From assembly GCA_045533955.1 (NCBI GenBank), contig JAZSIU010000088.1, positions 1 to 29,352 on the forward strand: a stretch of 29,352 bases of DNA. The letters are read 5' to 3'. The position numbers and the translations under genes were made by a program. The notes below the pieces were generated by a model. It was not told the origin of the DNA. It worked only from the letters and a program-made list of their open reading frames with translations, and searched no databases. Positions 17,150-26,041 of the stretch are shown here, piece after piece. Every line of letters begins with the position of its first letter. The stretch's first letter is position 1. The stretch is from HGM04593 sp045533955. GTDB taxonomy: Bacteria; Bacteroidota; Bacteroidia; Bacteroidales; Bacteroidaceae.

Positions 17150-18382
17150 ATGAACAGCAACCTTGAAAAATTCAGCCTTGTGCGTGTCGGGCAACTGCTC
17201 CGCCACTACCTTGTGATAGAGCGCAGCAGCTACATAATATACACGCTCATAAGCATCGTAGCACTGCAAATACCCTACCTTATTGCCGCATACGAGTATT
17301 ACTCAAGCATAAGCGCACACGAATATAACGCATCCGAAGTTGCAATAGGCCTCTGGGGGACATTTACAACCATAATGCTACTATTTGCAGCCGCATCAAT
17401 GCTTATGGGCAGCACCGAGAGCAAAGAGTGCCGCAACAACCACATAATGCTCCCAGCCCGGACAGGCGAGAAATTCGTCGCACAGTTCATCATCTGCACC
17501 GTTGGAGCCTGCACGGTACTGCTCGTCGCACATCTGCTGGGAATACTCAGCTACTGCACACTACTAAAAACGATGAACGCCCCGTCCGAGTGCTACGCCC
17601 TCGCAACCACCTTCTTCGAGCATTGCACAACAATAATAGTTCACAGACAAGCCCCCGAGCACATTATGCTAAAAGGCATTCTGCTGATGCTCTACACCAT
17701 CTGCCTTCTGGGCGCAACATATTGGCGCAAGCACAAATTTATGAGAAACATAAGCATAATGTTCCTCTCGGCCCCGTTACCGTATATATTAACCGATAAT
17801 ATATGCAAATTTGTCGATGACGACAAAGGCTACATTATCACAGCAATAATAGTTTACACACTCTCGGCCCTGTTCGTATGGCTCGCGTGGCGCAAATACC
17901 GCCGCATACAGATAATTGAGCGTCCCGCAAAGCTATGGAAATGCATAGTCCCACTATTGGCCGTATATGTTATTATCTTTATCCCCTTGCAAAATAGAAG
18001 CACCATAATAATAGACGAGCAGAGAGTGGAGCGAATCACCGGGACCGATTTTCCGCACTACACACATATTAAGGAGACCTATTATTACAATGGAGGCCTG
18101 TTGGGCGACTTTTCCACAAGTTCTATTTACCGCTTCGACGAGCAGCCTGCCGAGGACTTTTACCACCGGCTCGACAGCCTTGCACAGATTAAAGGCCTAT
18201 CGGGGTGGTTGAAATACCCCGGCGACCCACAATCGGGAACAAATACCGCATACTCCTTCAGCAGTTCTTGGGGCAACGGCAGCCCCGCCCCCGAGGGCGA
18301 GGACCCCGATGCCGACCGCTTCATACACGTTATAATAACAAAAGGCGAAAAAGATTTCGAAATAACCTACGGAGCACACTAA
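17150..18382 (+). CDS. ABC transporter membrane protein, large, with C-terminal soluble domain
   Basis: The 410-residue protein has about seven hydrophobic helices (roughly 28-48, 65-87, 109-138, 173-191, 199-215, 228-247, 264-281) and then a hydrophilic tail of about 125 residues. After helix 2, HIMLPARTGEKFVAQ (98-112) matches a shared motif MLPA-xxx-EK-xxAQ in the next protein (HAIYFMLPASSSEKLTAQ), so the two are likely diverged copies that form a heterodimeric pore. The tail has no domain I recognise and is absent from the second copy. ABC2-type permease function is inferred from position and topology. Confidence 0.75.
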   Translation: MNSNLEKFSLVRVGQLLRHYLVIERSSYIIYTLISIVALQIPYLIAAYEYYSSISAHEYNASEVAIGLWGTFTTIMLLFAAASMLMGSTESKECRNNHIMLPARTGEKFVAQFIICTVGACTVLLVAHLLGILSYCTLLKTMNAPSECYALATTFFEHCTTIIVHRQAPEHIMLKGILLMLYTICLLGATYWRKHKFMRNISIMFLSAPLPYILTDNICKFVDDDKGYIITAIIVYTLSALFVWLAWRKYRRIQIIERPAKLWKCIVPLLAVYVIIFIPLQNRSTIIIDEQRVERITGTDFPHYTHIKETYYYNGGLLGDFSTSSIYRFDEQPAEDFYHRLDSLAQIKGLSGWLKYPGDPQSGTNTAYSFSSSWGNGSPAPEGEDPDADRFIHVIITKGEKDFEITYGAH

Positions 18383-18396
18383 AAGACAACCACACT

Positions 18397-19149
18397 ATGA
18401 ACAAGATTGACACATTCAGCATAAAGCGCCTGTGGATGCTCATAAGATACGAAGCAGCAGTAGAACGCCCACGAATAACAGCACTGCTTCGAACCTTTAC
18501 AATTGTGATGGCCATACCATTTGCCTACGGACTAATAAAAGGCGTCCCGTACAGCGAATATTGCAACTACTGCTTAGAATTTTTCAGCAGCACACAGAGC
18601 ACAATGTTAGTCGTCTGTGCAGCCACAATATTCAATATTATGGAGCGAGGCCACGCAATCTACTTTATGCTACCCGCATCAAGCAGCGAGAAGCTGACGG
18701 CGCAGGTACTGCTATACAGCGTTGGCACGGCACTGCTTTTCCTCACCGCTTACATAATAATAGAGTGTCTGCACTACCCCACCGTGCTACTTCTCGACAA
18801 GCCCGAGGAATTCCGACAGAGCATCGCACCCCTCTTTTTCGACATTGTAAGATTCAAGGAAGGATGGCCCGTTACAGCCATCATCGTACTTTCGGGGCTC
18901 ACAATATACAACCTTTATGTAAACATCCGCTGCCGCGGTTACAATTGGGCAATAGGCTCCATCGTGATGATAATACTTGTAGCAATTATTATTGCGCTTG
19001 CAATAGTAATTAGCAGCAATACAGATTATCTGAGCATTATAATATCCGACAGCGTATTTATGGCAGTAACAAGCGTAATATTGTCCGTGCTCAATTATTA
19101 TGTGTGGCGCAACAGCCTGAAGAATTTCAAAAAGTTGGCAATAATATAA
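18397..19149 (+). CDS. ABC transporter membrane protein, small
   Basis: The 250-residue integral membrane protein has about six hydrophobic helices and the motif MLPASSSEKLTAQ at about 91-103, shared with the preceding protein. The ATG at 18397 starts 14 bases after the previous stop; the frame stays open further upstream, but that part overlaps the previous gene and is not expected to be translated. It is likely the second half of the transporter. It lacks the soluble tail of its partner. I cannot assign it to a named family more exactly. Confidence 0.8.
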   Translation: MNKIDTFSIKRLWMLIRYEAAVERPRITALLRTFTIVMAIPFAYGLIKGVPYSEYCNYCLEFFSSTQSTMLVVCAATIFNIMERGHAIYFMLPASSSEKLTAQVLLYSVGTALLFLTAYIIIECLHYPTVLLLDKPEEFRQSIAPLFFDIVRFKEGWPVTAIIVLSGLTIYNLYVNIRCRGYNWAIGSIVMIILVAIIIALAIVISSNTDYLSIIISDSVFMAVTSVILSVLNYYVWRNSLKNFKKLAII

Positions 19150-19163
19150 CAAAAAAAATACGC

Positions 19164-19171
19164 TAACTTTG
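19164..19171 (+). promoter_or_regulatory. Promoter of the GntR-type regulator gene
   Basis: TAACTTTG fits TAnnTTTG and lies only 14 bases before the ATG, so a transcript starting near 19176 would have a leader of about 10 bases. The -33 element is not clear (nearest TTG is about 26 bases away). The gene may also be read through from the transporter genes. Confidence 0.55.
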
Positions 19172-19185
19172 CAAATAGTAAGAAT

Positions 19186-19551
19186 ATGAAATTTAAAGAG
19201 ACAAAATCAATATACCAACAGATAGCCGACCGACTGTGCGACGAGATTCTGCAAGGCACCTTTGGCGAGGAGGAGCGCATCCCCTCGGTGCGGGAATATG
19301 CTGCCACCGTCGAGGTGAACGCAAACACCGTTGTACGCTCCTACGACCAGCTGCAAGGGCAGCAGATTATCTACAATAAACGTGGAATAGGCTATTTTGT
19401 TGCCATAGGCGCCGTAGAGCGCATAAAAGAGCTGCGACGGGCAACATTCCTAAGCGAGGAGCTTCCCGAGTTCTTCGGCAGCCTCAGCACGCTTGGAATC
19501 TCAATTGCCGAGGTCGAGAGGCTCTACAATGATTGGAAAAAACGGGAATAA
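19186..19551 (+). CDS. GntR-family transcriptional regulator, YtrA type
   Basis: At 121 residues it consists of the winged helix-turn-helix (about 8-75; KSIYQQIADRLCDEIL, RIPSVREYA, NANTVVRSYDQL, GIGYFV) plus a short helical dimerisation tail. Lack of a large effector domain is the mark of the YtrA subfamily, whose members commonly repress a neighbouring ABC transporter operon. It lies 36 bases after the last transporter gene, so it most likely controls the cluster beginning at 16303. What it senses is unknown. Confidence 0.92.
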   Translation: MKFKETKSIYQQIADRLCDEILQGTFGEEERIPSVREYAATVEVNANTVVRSYDQLQGQQIIYNKRGIGYFVAIGAVERIKELRRATFLSEELPEFFGSLSTLGISIAEVERLYNDWKKRE

Positions 19552-19572
19552 AGCCCCTTTAGCATCAAAGAC

Positions 19573-19613
19573 AATCTTCCCCGAGAATTTTTAATGTTTC
19601 TCGGGGAAGATTT
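19573..19613. terminator. Bidirectional terminator between GntR and DUF3108 genes
   Basis: A perfect 15-bp stem (19573-19587 with 19598-19612) closes over an AT-rich ten-base loop. It is followed by T-rich sequence on the plus strand. The genes on both sides converge on it. Confidence 0.85.
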
Positions 19614-19649
19614 ATTATTAAAATACGTCGGTGAGCTATAAAAAGCCAC

Positions 19650-20468
19650 TCAGTCCCTCTGCGCCCTTAACGGATACAAAAGCCCGCTCTTGTGCGATAG
19701 TCGAGCCTTAGCCGAACCGAAATTAAGCGCAAGGTCGAGCAGGATGGGCAGATGATTCTCGTCGTTCGTTACGTGGAAATTCACAATCTCGCGTTCCTTT
19801 CCGTCCTTCTCTTCGACAAGCGACACAATAAGGCAGTCGTAGTCGTGTCCGTCATCCGATTTTGTACGTTTGCGGCCGCGGAAAATAAGATGCTGCGGCT
19901 CGATGCGCTTGCCCGTGGCAACGGGAAAAGTAAGGCGTTGCCCCTTCTTCAGCGAGCCAAAATCGAGCGTGCGGGCGTATGCCAAAAGGCTCATCATATC
20001 ATACACCGGTTTATCGACATACTCCTCCTTGTATTTAGGTTCCTCTTGATTGCGACGGAAATATTGCGAAACTTTAACCTTGCCATCGTCGCAGTAGCTG
20101 TACCATACCTGATTCAGATAGTAGTGTTTACCCTCGGCCGAGGCCTTACGGTAGTACAAGGGACGATAGTCGCTTGTAAAGACCGTGGTCAGCGTGTCGC
20201 GCATACGAAAGAATGCGTCGGCCGTGCTGTTCGTGCTGCTCAGAAGCGACATATACTGCGCAGGCCGGCCGTTGAATATAGTGTCGCGTATTATGAGCGA
20301 GGCGCCACCGGCCTTTACCCAAATAAATTTCCAATTAAAATAAAAATTACATTTCAGCGTCTCACCCGAACGGAAAGCAGGCGTCTGCTTAATATTCTGC
20401 GCCAAGGCGGGCAACATCAAGAGCAGAGCCGCTGCAATGAGGGTTATTTTCGTCGACAACTTTTTCAT
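19650..20468 (-). CDS. DUF3108 domain-containing exported protein
   Basis: The 272-residue protein has a signal peptide (to about residue 24, ending ALAQ) followed by one DUF3108 domain, with the typical opening AFRSGETLKCNFYFNW, the later DTLTTVFTSDYRPLYY and EKDGKEREIVNFHVTND. DUF3108 proteins are predicted beta-rich periplasmic proteins without an assigned reaction. It is the last gene of the minus-strand series, 11 bases after the Ig-like lipoprotein, so it may act with it at the envelope. Function is not established. Confidence 0.85.
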   Translation of the reverse strand: MKKLSTKITLIAAALLLMLPALAQNIKQTPAFRSGETLKCNFYFNWKFIWVKAGGASLIIRDTIFNGRPAQYMSLLSSTNSTADAFFRMRDTLTTVFTSDYRPLYYRKASAEGKHYYLNQVWYSYCDDGKVKVSQYFRRNQEEPKYKEEYVDKPVYDMMSLLAYARTLDFGSLKKGQRLTFPVATGKRIEPQHLIFRGRKRTKSDDGHDYDCLIVSLVEEKDGKEREIVNFHVTNDENHLPILLDLALNFGSAKARLSHKSGLLYPLRAQRD

Positions 20469-20479
20469 AATCTTAAGTC

Positions 20480-22408
20480 TTACTTAAACTTACGCTCGGC
20501 GTTGCGGTTGCGCTTCGCACGTTCACGGTCGGGCTTTTGCTTTGTTATCTCCTCGGGTTTCTGCTCGTTTAAGGGTGCTTTTATGTTCCAATCATCTTGG
20601 TCGTACTCGAACATTGCCTTAAGGTCGAGAGAGTGTGGATAGTAATACACCGCCTCGGGCTGCACTCGGGCTGCGCAATTACCTGTATCCCACAGGCCGT
20701 TGCCATTATCGTCCATTATAAGGCGCATATAATATTTTCCGGGACGCACAAAATAGAATGTACAACGCCCCTGCTCGGTTATCCGCGAGGCTACCGGCTT
20801 ATCGTCCCCGTTAAGCAGCTGGACTATTGCTCCGTCGCCCACACCGCCGACAGCAACATTTAGCACCGCATAGCTGTCAAGCGAGCGGAAGGCTATCCTC
20901 TCCTCAAGAGCATTGGATGCTGCACCATAAAGACCCACAAAGGCCGCCGAGTCAAACTGCACCTTATATTTTTCATCGGGACGCCACTCGGCATAAATGT
21001 GGTACCTGCGATGCTGCTTGTCGCTTGCACGCAACAAGAAGGGAATCTCGACATACGTCGAGTCGTCAATAGCCCTTGATACGTGTATAGCAGCTGTATC
21101 GACACTATGCAGTGGCTCGTCGAACGATAGTGTATAGGGCACGTCAATATCCATCGACGATGAGTTATGCGACTTTATCTTTAATTTTGGCGTTGGAGGC
21201 ACATAAACGGGGGGATTATTCTCGTCGTAGTCGCTGCGGCGACGGGCACTCTTTAGGAAAGCTTTCTCGGCCTTTTCGTAGGCCTCTTGCTGCTCTTTCA
21301 GCAGACGCGCGCGTGATTTTCGGGGCGACAGATAGAGCGTGTCGGTGCGGGGGCACAATATCCCCAAGCTGTCGGGCACGTTGTAGGTTACCTCGAGCGT
21401 GAGTGAATCGCGGTGATATATTGTGCTATCCTTTATCCAATAGAGTATGGTGTCGTTCTTTTCCGATGGCTCGACGATAAAGGCATCGTCCGAGTTAAAG
21501 TCGAGGCCGCGCACCGTGGGCAGCGTGTCGTTGCCCTCGGCAAAATAGAGGGCGAAACGGTTGTGCTCGGGGCGCTGGCTCTTTTGCAGATACTGCGAGT
21601 GGAAAGGCTCGGTAAAGGCAAGCAGCACAAGGTCGTCGGGACGGAAGCGCGTGTAATGCACGAATCTCACCGTGTCTATGGTGAGTGAATCGTGCCACAG
21701 CGTATCGGCGCGCACGGCCTGCGTGGCGTACGGCTCGACGGTGCTGCCAAGAAATGCCACCTTCTCGCTCTTTTGGTCGTACATATAATTCTGATTGGCA
21801 TCGGCAAGGGCATATACATTATAGCGGCCCGGGGCAATGCCTCGCACAGCAAAGCGTCCGCGGCTGTCGGTGCGCGAAACACGCTCGAATGGGCGCTTAT
21901 AAAAGGCCGAATCGTCGCCCACACTGTGCAGTCCCACAAGGATACCCTTTATAGGCTCAAGATTATCGGCGCTGAGCACTGTACCCGATACGGCAAGAGT
22001 ATCCAGATTATCGCCCGTGGAAAAGACAAACGCAAAATTCTCGAGCGGATTGCCCTCGTTGTTATCCACCACGGCGTCGTTAAAATCAATTGAATAGGTT
22101 GTCGCGGGACGCAGCGTGTCGAACAGTTCCACCGTGATGCGGCGCGCATTCGACTTAATCTCGGGCATCTCAATCTGCGGGGGAGATATTACTACCTTCT
22201 CAAAGGCATTCTCGAGTTTGATATTTTCGTTAAACTCAAGGGTTATCTTTTGTGTGGAGCTGCCCAGACCGCCCATCGTCGGAGTACTCGCCACCAAGAA
22301 AGGCGGTTCCTCGTCGTAAGGGCCGCCATCGGGCGTTCCCATACTTGCGCAGGCTGCCATTAGCACTGCTGCGAGGGCTGTCAGACAGTATTTATATGCT
22401 TTTGTCAT
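20480..22408 (-). CDS. Ig-like (Big_5) domain lipoprotein
   Basis: The 642-residue protein begins with a lipoprotein signal (LMAAC, lipidated cysteine at about 20) followed by a flexible segment. A first Big_5-type Ig-like domain lies at about residues 40-132 (PTMGGLGSSTQKITLEFNENIKL to NPLENFAFVFSTGD). A carboxypeptidase-regulatory-like fold may follow (about 138-220, SGTVLSADNLEPIKG). The C-terminal half has a second Big_5-like stretch and an acidic motif DDNGNGLWDTGN. It is a conserved Bacteroidota outer-surface or periplasmic lipoprotein of unknown role. Its start codon overlaps the upstream stop by four bases (ATGA), so translation is coupled to the GH3-like gene. Confidence 0.85.
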   Translation of the reverse strand: MTKAYKYCLTALAAVLMAACASMGTPDGGPYDEEPPFLVASTPTMGGLGSSTQKITLEFNENIKLENAFEKVVISPPQIEMPEIKSNARRITVELFDTLRPATTYSIDFNDAVVDNNEGNPLENFAFVFSTGDNLDTLAVSGTVLSADNLEPIKGILVGLHSVGDDSAFYKRPFERVSRTDSRGRFAVRGIAPGRYNVYALADANQNYMYDQKSEKVAFLGSTVEPYATQAVRADTLWHDSLTIDTVRFVHYTRFRPDDLVLLAFTEPFHSQYLQKSQRPEHNRFALYFAEGNDTLPTVRGLDFNSDDAFIVEPSEKNDTILYWIKDSTIYHRDSLTLEVTYNVPDSLGILCPRTDTLYLSPRKSRARLLKEQQEAYEKAEKAFLKSARRRSDYDENNPPVYVPPTPKLKIKSHNSSSMDIDVPYTLSFDEPLHSVDTAAIHVSRAIDDSTYVEIPFLLRASDKQHRRYHIYAEWRPDEKYKVQFDSAAFVGLYGAASNALEERIAFRSLDSYAVLNVAVGGVGDGAIVQLLNGDDKPVASRITEQGRCTFYFVRPGKYYMRLIMDDNGNGLWDTGNCAARVQPEAVYYYPHSLDLKAMFEYDQDDWNIKAPLNEQKPEEITKQKPDRERAKRNRNAERKFK

Positions 22409-23916
22409 AGATTGTTCATCGACATTAGTTCATCAATATATTGACGATTGTTGCTCAAACGGGGCACCTTGTGCTGTCCGCCCAATTTACCTTTGCTCTT
22501 GAGCCAATCGCTGAATACCCCCTTGCGCGCCTCGACAATCTGAAGCCTTTGCAGGGTAATATCCTTGTAGCGCTTGGCCTCGTAGTCCGAGTTTATCTGC
22601 TGGAGAGTCCTATCGAGCACCTCGGCAAATTGTTCAATTGAGCAGGGAGGCTGCGAAAATTCTATCAACCATTGGTGGCTGCAACGCGCGTCGGCATCCA
22701 TAAAGATGGGGGCTGCGGTATATTCGGCCACCTGCGCGCCTGTCGCAAGGCAGGCTGCTTTTAGTCCCTGCTCGGCATTGTCAACAATCAGTTCCTCACC
22801 AAACGCATTTATAAAGTGTTTTGTTCGGCCGGTTATTATAAATTTATAGGGCTCCTTACTTGTGAAGCGTACCGTATCGCCAATAAGATAGCGCCACAAT
22901 CCGCACGAGCTGCTTATGAGCATTGCATAATTTTTGCCCGTCTGAACCTCCCACAATGGGAGCACAGTGGGGTTGGGACTGTCAAACTCGTCCATCGGGA
23001 TAAACTCGTAAAAGACGTCATAATCTATCATCAGCAGCATCGAGGCGTCGGACGGGTCGTCCTGAATGCCGAAGAAGCCCTCGCTGGCATTATACGTCTC
23101 CATATAGTGCATATCGGGCTTGCGGATAAGCTGCTTATACTGTTCGCGATAAGGAGTAAAGGCCACCCCACCGTGGAAAAAGACCTCGATATTAGGCCAA
23201 ATTTCGTCGATACTCTTCTTGCCTGTAATGTCGAGCAGATGTTTCAGCACGGCCATCATCCACGAGGGTACACCCGAGAGATTGGTAACATTTACATTCT
23301 GCGTGGCACGGGCAATCTTGTCCATTTTCTGTTCAAAGTCGCTCAGCAGGGCTATTGACTTTTCGGGCACACGCAGAAAATTCACAAGCGGATTGACATT
23401 CTCGATGAGAATGGCACTGAGGTCGCCCACAAGGCTGTTCGAGAGATTGTAGTTGCTTGCGTGGCTTCCACCCAAGATAAGTCCCTTACCCGAGAAGAAG
23501 CGGCTCTGCCGATTATTGCGCAGATACAGCGAGACAACGTCGAATCCACCCTTATAGTGTACATTCTGCAATCCGCGCGGCGTAACGGGAATAAACTTAC
23601 TCTTATCGTTTGTTGTTCCCGAAGATTTTGCATACCACCGGCAAGCACCCTTCCACAGAATATCGCGCTCGCCGTGTCGCATACGGTCGATGTACCCTTT
23701 GAGCGTCTCATAATCCTGTACGCCCACATTCTTGGCAAAGTCACTATAACCCCTCACCTTCTCATATTGATGCTTGACGCCCCACTCGGTCGATGCAGCA
23801 GTATCGACCAAACAACGCAACACACTCGTCTGAATAGCCTCGGTGTTATTTGCATATTGCGATATTTTATCTGCCCTGCGGCAAATGAATGGCCTTAGCA
23901 GTTTAGTCTCGTTCAT
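22405..23916 (-). CDS. GH3-like acyl-acid amido synthetase family protein
   Basis: The 503-residue protein belongs to the GH3 auxin-responsive family. In plants such enzymes adenylate a carboxylic acid and join it to an amino acid. Family ATP-binding motifs are visible: SSGTTNDKSKFIP near residues 98-110, a YNASEGFFG motif near 300, and a LYRYLIGDTV-type motif (LWRYLIGDTVRFTS) near 355-370. No substrate is known for the bacterial members. It is co-transcribed and translationally coupled with the Ig-like lipoprotein gene, and that linkage to an envelope lipoprotein is a hint of a cell-surface or lipid-related substrate, though this is inference. Confidence 0.92.
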   Translation of the reverse strand: MNETKLLRPFICRRADKISQYANNTEAIQTSVLRCLVDTAASTEWGVKHQYEKVRGYSDFAKNVGVQDYETLKGYIDRMRHGERDILWKGACRWYAKSSGTTNDKSKFIPVTPRGLQNVHYKGGFDVVSLYLRNNRQSRFFSGKGLILGGSHASNYNLSNSLVGDLSAILIENVNPLVNFLRVPEKSIALLSDFEQKMDKIARATQNVNVTNLSGVPSWMMAVLKHLLDITGKKSIDEIWPNIEVFFHGGVAFTPYREQYKQLIRKPDMHYMETYNASEGFFGIQDDPSDASMLLMIDYDVFYEFIPMDEFDSPNPTVLPLWEVQTGKNYAMLISSSCGLWRYLIGDTVRFTSKEPYKFIITGRTKHFINAFGEELIVDNAEQGLKAACLATGAQVAEYTAAPIFMDADARCSHQWLIEFSQPPCSIEQFAEVLDRTLQQINSDYEAKRYKDITLQRLQIVEARKGVFSDWLKSKGKLGGQHKVPRLSNNRQYIDELMSMNNL

Positions 23917-23939
23917 CTGTGCTAATATAAAAATTCAAG

Positions 23940-23976
23940 AAGATACACCCGACGCAAAAACCTCGGGGTGTATCTT
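23940..23976 (-). terminator. Hairpin between dsbD and GH3-like gene
   Basis: An 11-bp perfect stem (23940-23950 with 23966-23976) continues with a short inner helix. Read on the minus strand it follows the dsbD stop and is followed by a T-rich stretch. It also sits in the 79-base leader of the GH3-like gene. No good TAnnTTTG promoter is seen between it and the GH3-like ATG, so it may act as a partial terminator that sets the ratio between dsbD and the genes behind it. Confidence 0.65.
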
Positions 23977-23995
23977 ACGACTTATAATCTGAGTT

Positions 23996-26026
23996 TTATT
24001 TTTTATAATTATCAAGTCCCGTGTTCAGGAATTTAAGATACTCATCAACGCTCTTTTTGTGTCCGTACGAGCTGTTCAGAGGATTACCCTCATTATCGAC
24101 GGGCACGTAGAAGGGCTGTGCATTTGCGCCGAATTTTACACGTTGCAGATAGCTCCATTTATCGCCTATCGTGCGCAGTTTCTTCTGTTGTCCCTGCTCC
24201 TCGACAGTTATTACCTCGGGCAGCGGTGTCTTATCATCGACGTACAGCGAGATGAGCACATATTTCTGTTGCAGAATATCAATCACACGATTGTCTGTCC
24301 ACACGGCAGCCTCCATCTCGCGGCAGTTTACGCAACCGTGTCCCGTAAAGTCGAGCAACACAGGCTTACCCTGCTCGCGGGCAATGCGCATACCCTCTTC
24401 GTAGTCGTAGCTTGCGGGGTGAATAACATCCTTGTTAAGGCTGAAATCCTGTGTCCACATAGGGGGAGCAAAGGCGCTGATAGCCTTGCAGGGTGCTCCC
24501 CAAAGGCCGGGCACCATATACACGGCAAAAGCAAGCGAGAAGAGAGCTATAAAGAAGCGGGGAACCGAGGTCTTTTTCTCGCCCTCATCGTCGTGCGGAA
24601 AGCGAATGATATTCAGCAGATAAAGTCCCAAGCAAGCAAAAAGCACAATCCAAATGGCAAGGAACACCTCACGGTCGAGCAGTCTCCAGCCGTATGCAAG
24701 GTCGGCCACCGAGAAGAATTTCAGAGCAAAGGCAAGCTCGACGAATCCGAGCACCACCTTTACCGTGTTCATCCAACCACCCGAGCGGGGAGCCTGTTTA
24801 AGCAGCGTGGGGAAAAGAGCAAACAGCGTAAAAGGCAATGCAAGCGCAAGCGCAAAGCCGAACATTCCGACAGCGGGGCCGAAAAGCTCGCCCTTTGTAC
24901 TCATCTCGACAAGCAGGAATCCGATGATGGGACCCGTACACGAGAATGAGACAAGCGCCAACGTAAAGGCCATAAGGAAGATGCTCAGCAAACCTGTCGT
25001 GTTGCTCGCCTTCTCATCGACCTTATTCACCCACGACGAGGGCAATGTAAGCTCGAATCCGCCCAAGAACGACGCTCCGAAAAGCACCAGCAGCAGACAG
25101 AAGAATATGTTAAACACTGCATTTGTCGAGAGGGCGTTAAGGGCGCTTGCGCCGAAGCACAACGTTACGATAAGTCCCAATGCCAAATAAATTACGATGA
25201 TAGAGACACCGTATGTGATGGCCTCGGTAAGCGACTGTTTGCGGCTCTTTGTGCGCTTCAGAAAAAAGCTCACTGTCATAGGGATAATGGGCCACACGCA
25301 AGGGGTGAGCAGCGCCACAAGGCCGCCGCCGAATCCCAAAAGGAAAATCATCAGCAGCGAGCGGTCGGTTGTCTCCTCGTATGCCTTGAGCTTATCGACA
25401 ACAGGTGTCCACAGTTGCTTCACATAGTCGTCGCCCAATGCAGCGGGTGAGGCGGGGGCAGCCTCGACGGGAGCCTCAGCCACAGCCTCGGAGGGCTTCT
25501 GCTCGGGTTTTTCTGCGGGCTTTTCAGCAGGCTTTTCCGTCTTTTTTGTATCAACCTTTACGGGTGCAGCAGCCTTAATATCGGCCGTTCCCTTTATTGT
25601 AAAGTCGTAGTTTGTGGGAGGCAGACAATTCTCGTCGTTGCAGGCTCCATACTGAAGATAACCCTCGATTTTATACTCCGAGGCTGTGATTTTTATCTTC
25701 TGCGTAAAAGTGGCCGAAAGTTCGAAATACTTTACCTTCATATCGAACATTGGGTCGAATTTCTCAATCTCGCCTGCCCCGGGTTGCAGAGGGCCTACAA
25801 GTTCGGCACCCTCAATTTTGTCAATATTCAGAGTGGCAGACGTCGGGCCGCCGTCGGGCAGATTAGTGGAGTACAGATGCCACCCATCGTCGATGGCAGC
25901 GTTAAAGGTAAGCACCGCCTCGGCACCATCCACTTTGATTGCGTGCTTCAAGCTGATAGGGTCTTGAAACTGAGCAAACATTTGTGCTGCGATAAACAGC
26001 ATCAGCATTGTCATTAACTTTTTCAT
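23996..26026 (-). CDS. dsbD: Thiol:disulfide interchange protein DsbD
   Basis: It carries reducing power across the inner membrane to periplasmic thiol proteins. The 676-residue order is: signal peptide (1-19), DsbD N-terminal domain with C129 and C134 in YGACNDENC, a PAEKP-rich linker (about 160-195), an eight-helix transmembrane domain (about 222-505) with redox cysteines C243 (TPCVWPIIPMT) and C363 (SFSCTGPIIG), and a C-terminal thioredoxin domain with C565 and C568 in HGCVNC. All three cysteine pairs are there, so it should be active. It starts 15 bases after the methyltransferase stop and no separate promoter is visible, so the two are probably one operon. Confidence 0.95.
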   Translation of the reverse strand: MKKLMTMLMLFIAAQMFAQFQDPISLKHAIKVDGAEAVLTFNAAIDDGWHLYSTNLPDGGPTSATLNIDKIEGAELVGPLQPGAGEIEKFDPMFDMKVKYFELSATFTQKIKITASEYKIEGYLQYGACNDENCLPPTNYDFTIKGTADIKAAAPVKVDTKKTEKPAEKPAEKPEQKPSEAVAEAPVEAAPASPAALGDDYVKQLWTPVVDKLKAYEETTDRSLLMIFLLGFGGGLVALLTPCVWPIIPMTVSFFLKRTKSRKQSLTEAITYGVSIIVIYLALGLIVTLCFGASALNALSTNAVFNIFFCLLLVLFGASFLGGFELTLPSSWVNKVDEKASNTTGLLSIFLMAFTLALVSFSCTGPIIGFLLVEMSTKGELFGPAVGMFGFALALALPFTLFALFPTLLKQAPRSGGWMNTVKVVLGFVELAFALKFFSVADLAYGWRLLDREVFLAIWIVLFACLGLYLLNIIRFPHDDEGEKKTSVPRFFIALFSLAFAVYMVPGLWGAPCKAISAFAPPMWTQDFSLNKDVIHPASYDYEEGMRIAREQGKPVLLDFTGHGCVNCREMEAAVWTDNRVIDILQQKYVLISLYVDDKTPLPEVITVEEQGQQKKLRTIGDKWSYLQRVKFGANAQPFYVPVDNEGNPLNSSYGHKKSVDEYLKFLNTGLDNYKK

Positions 26027-26041
26027 ATTCTGTTGTTTTTA

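Noticed and set aside
19752..20642. Long plus-strand open frame opposite the DUF3108 and Ig-like genes
   Set aside because: It spans the junction of two real genes in antisense and has no promoter.
24059..24949. Long plus-strand open frame opposite dsbD
   Set aside because: It is a mirror of the dsbD coding strand; dsbD has all family motifs, and this frame gives no recognisable domain.
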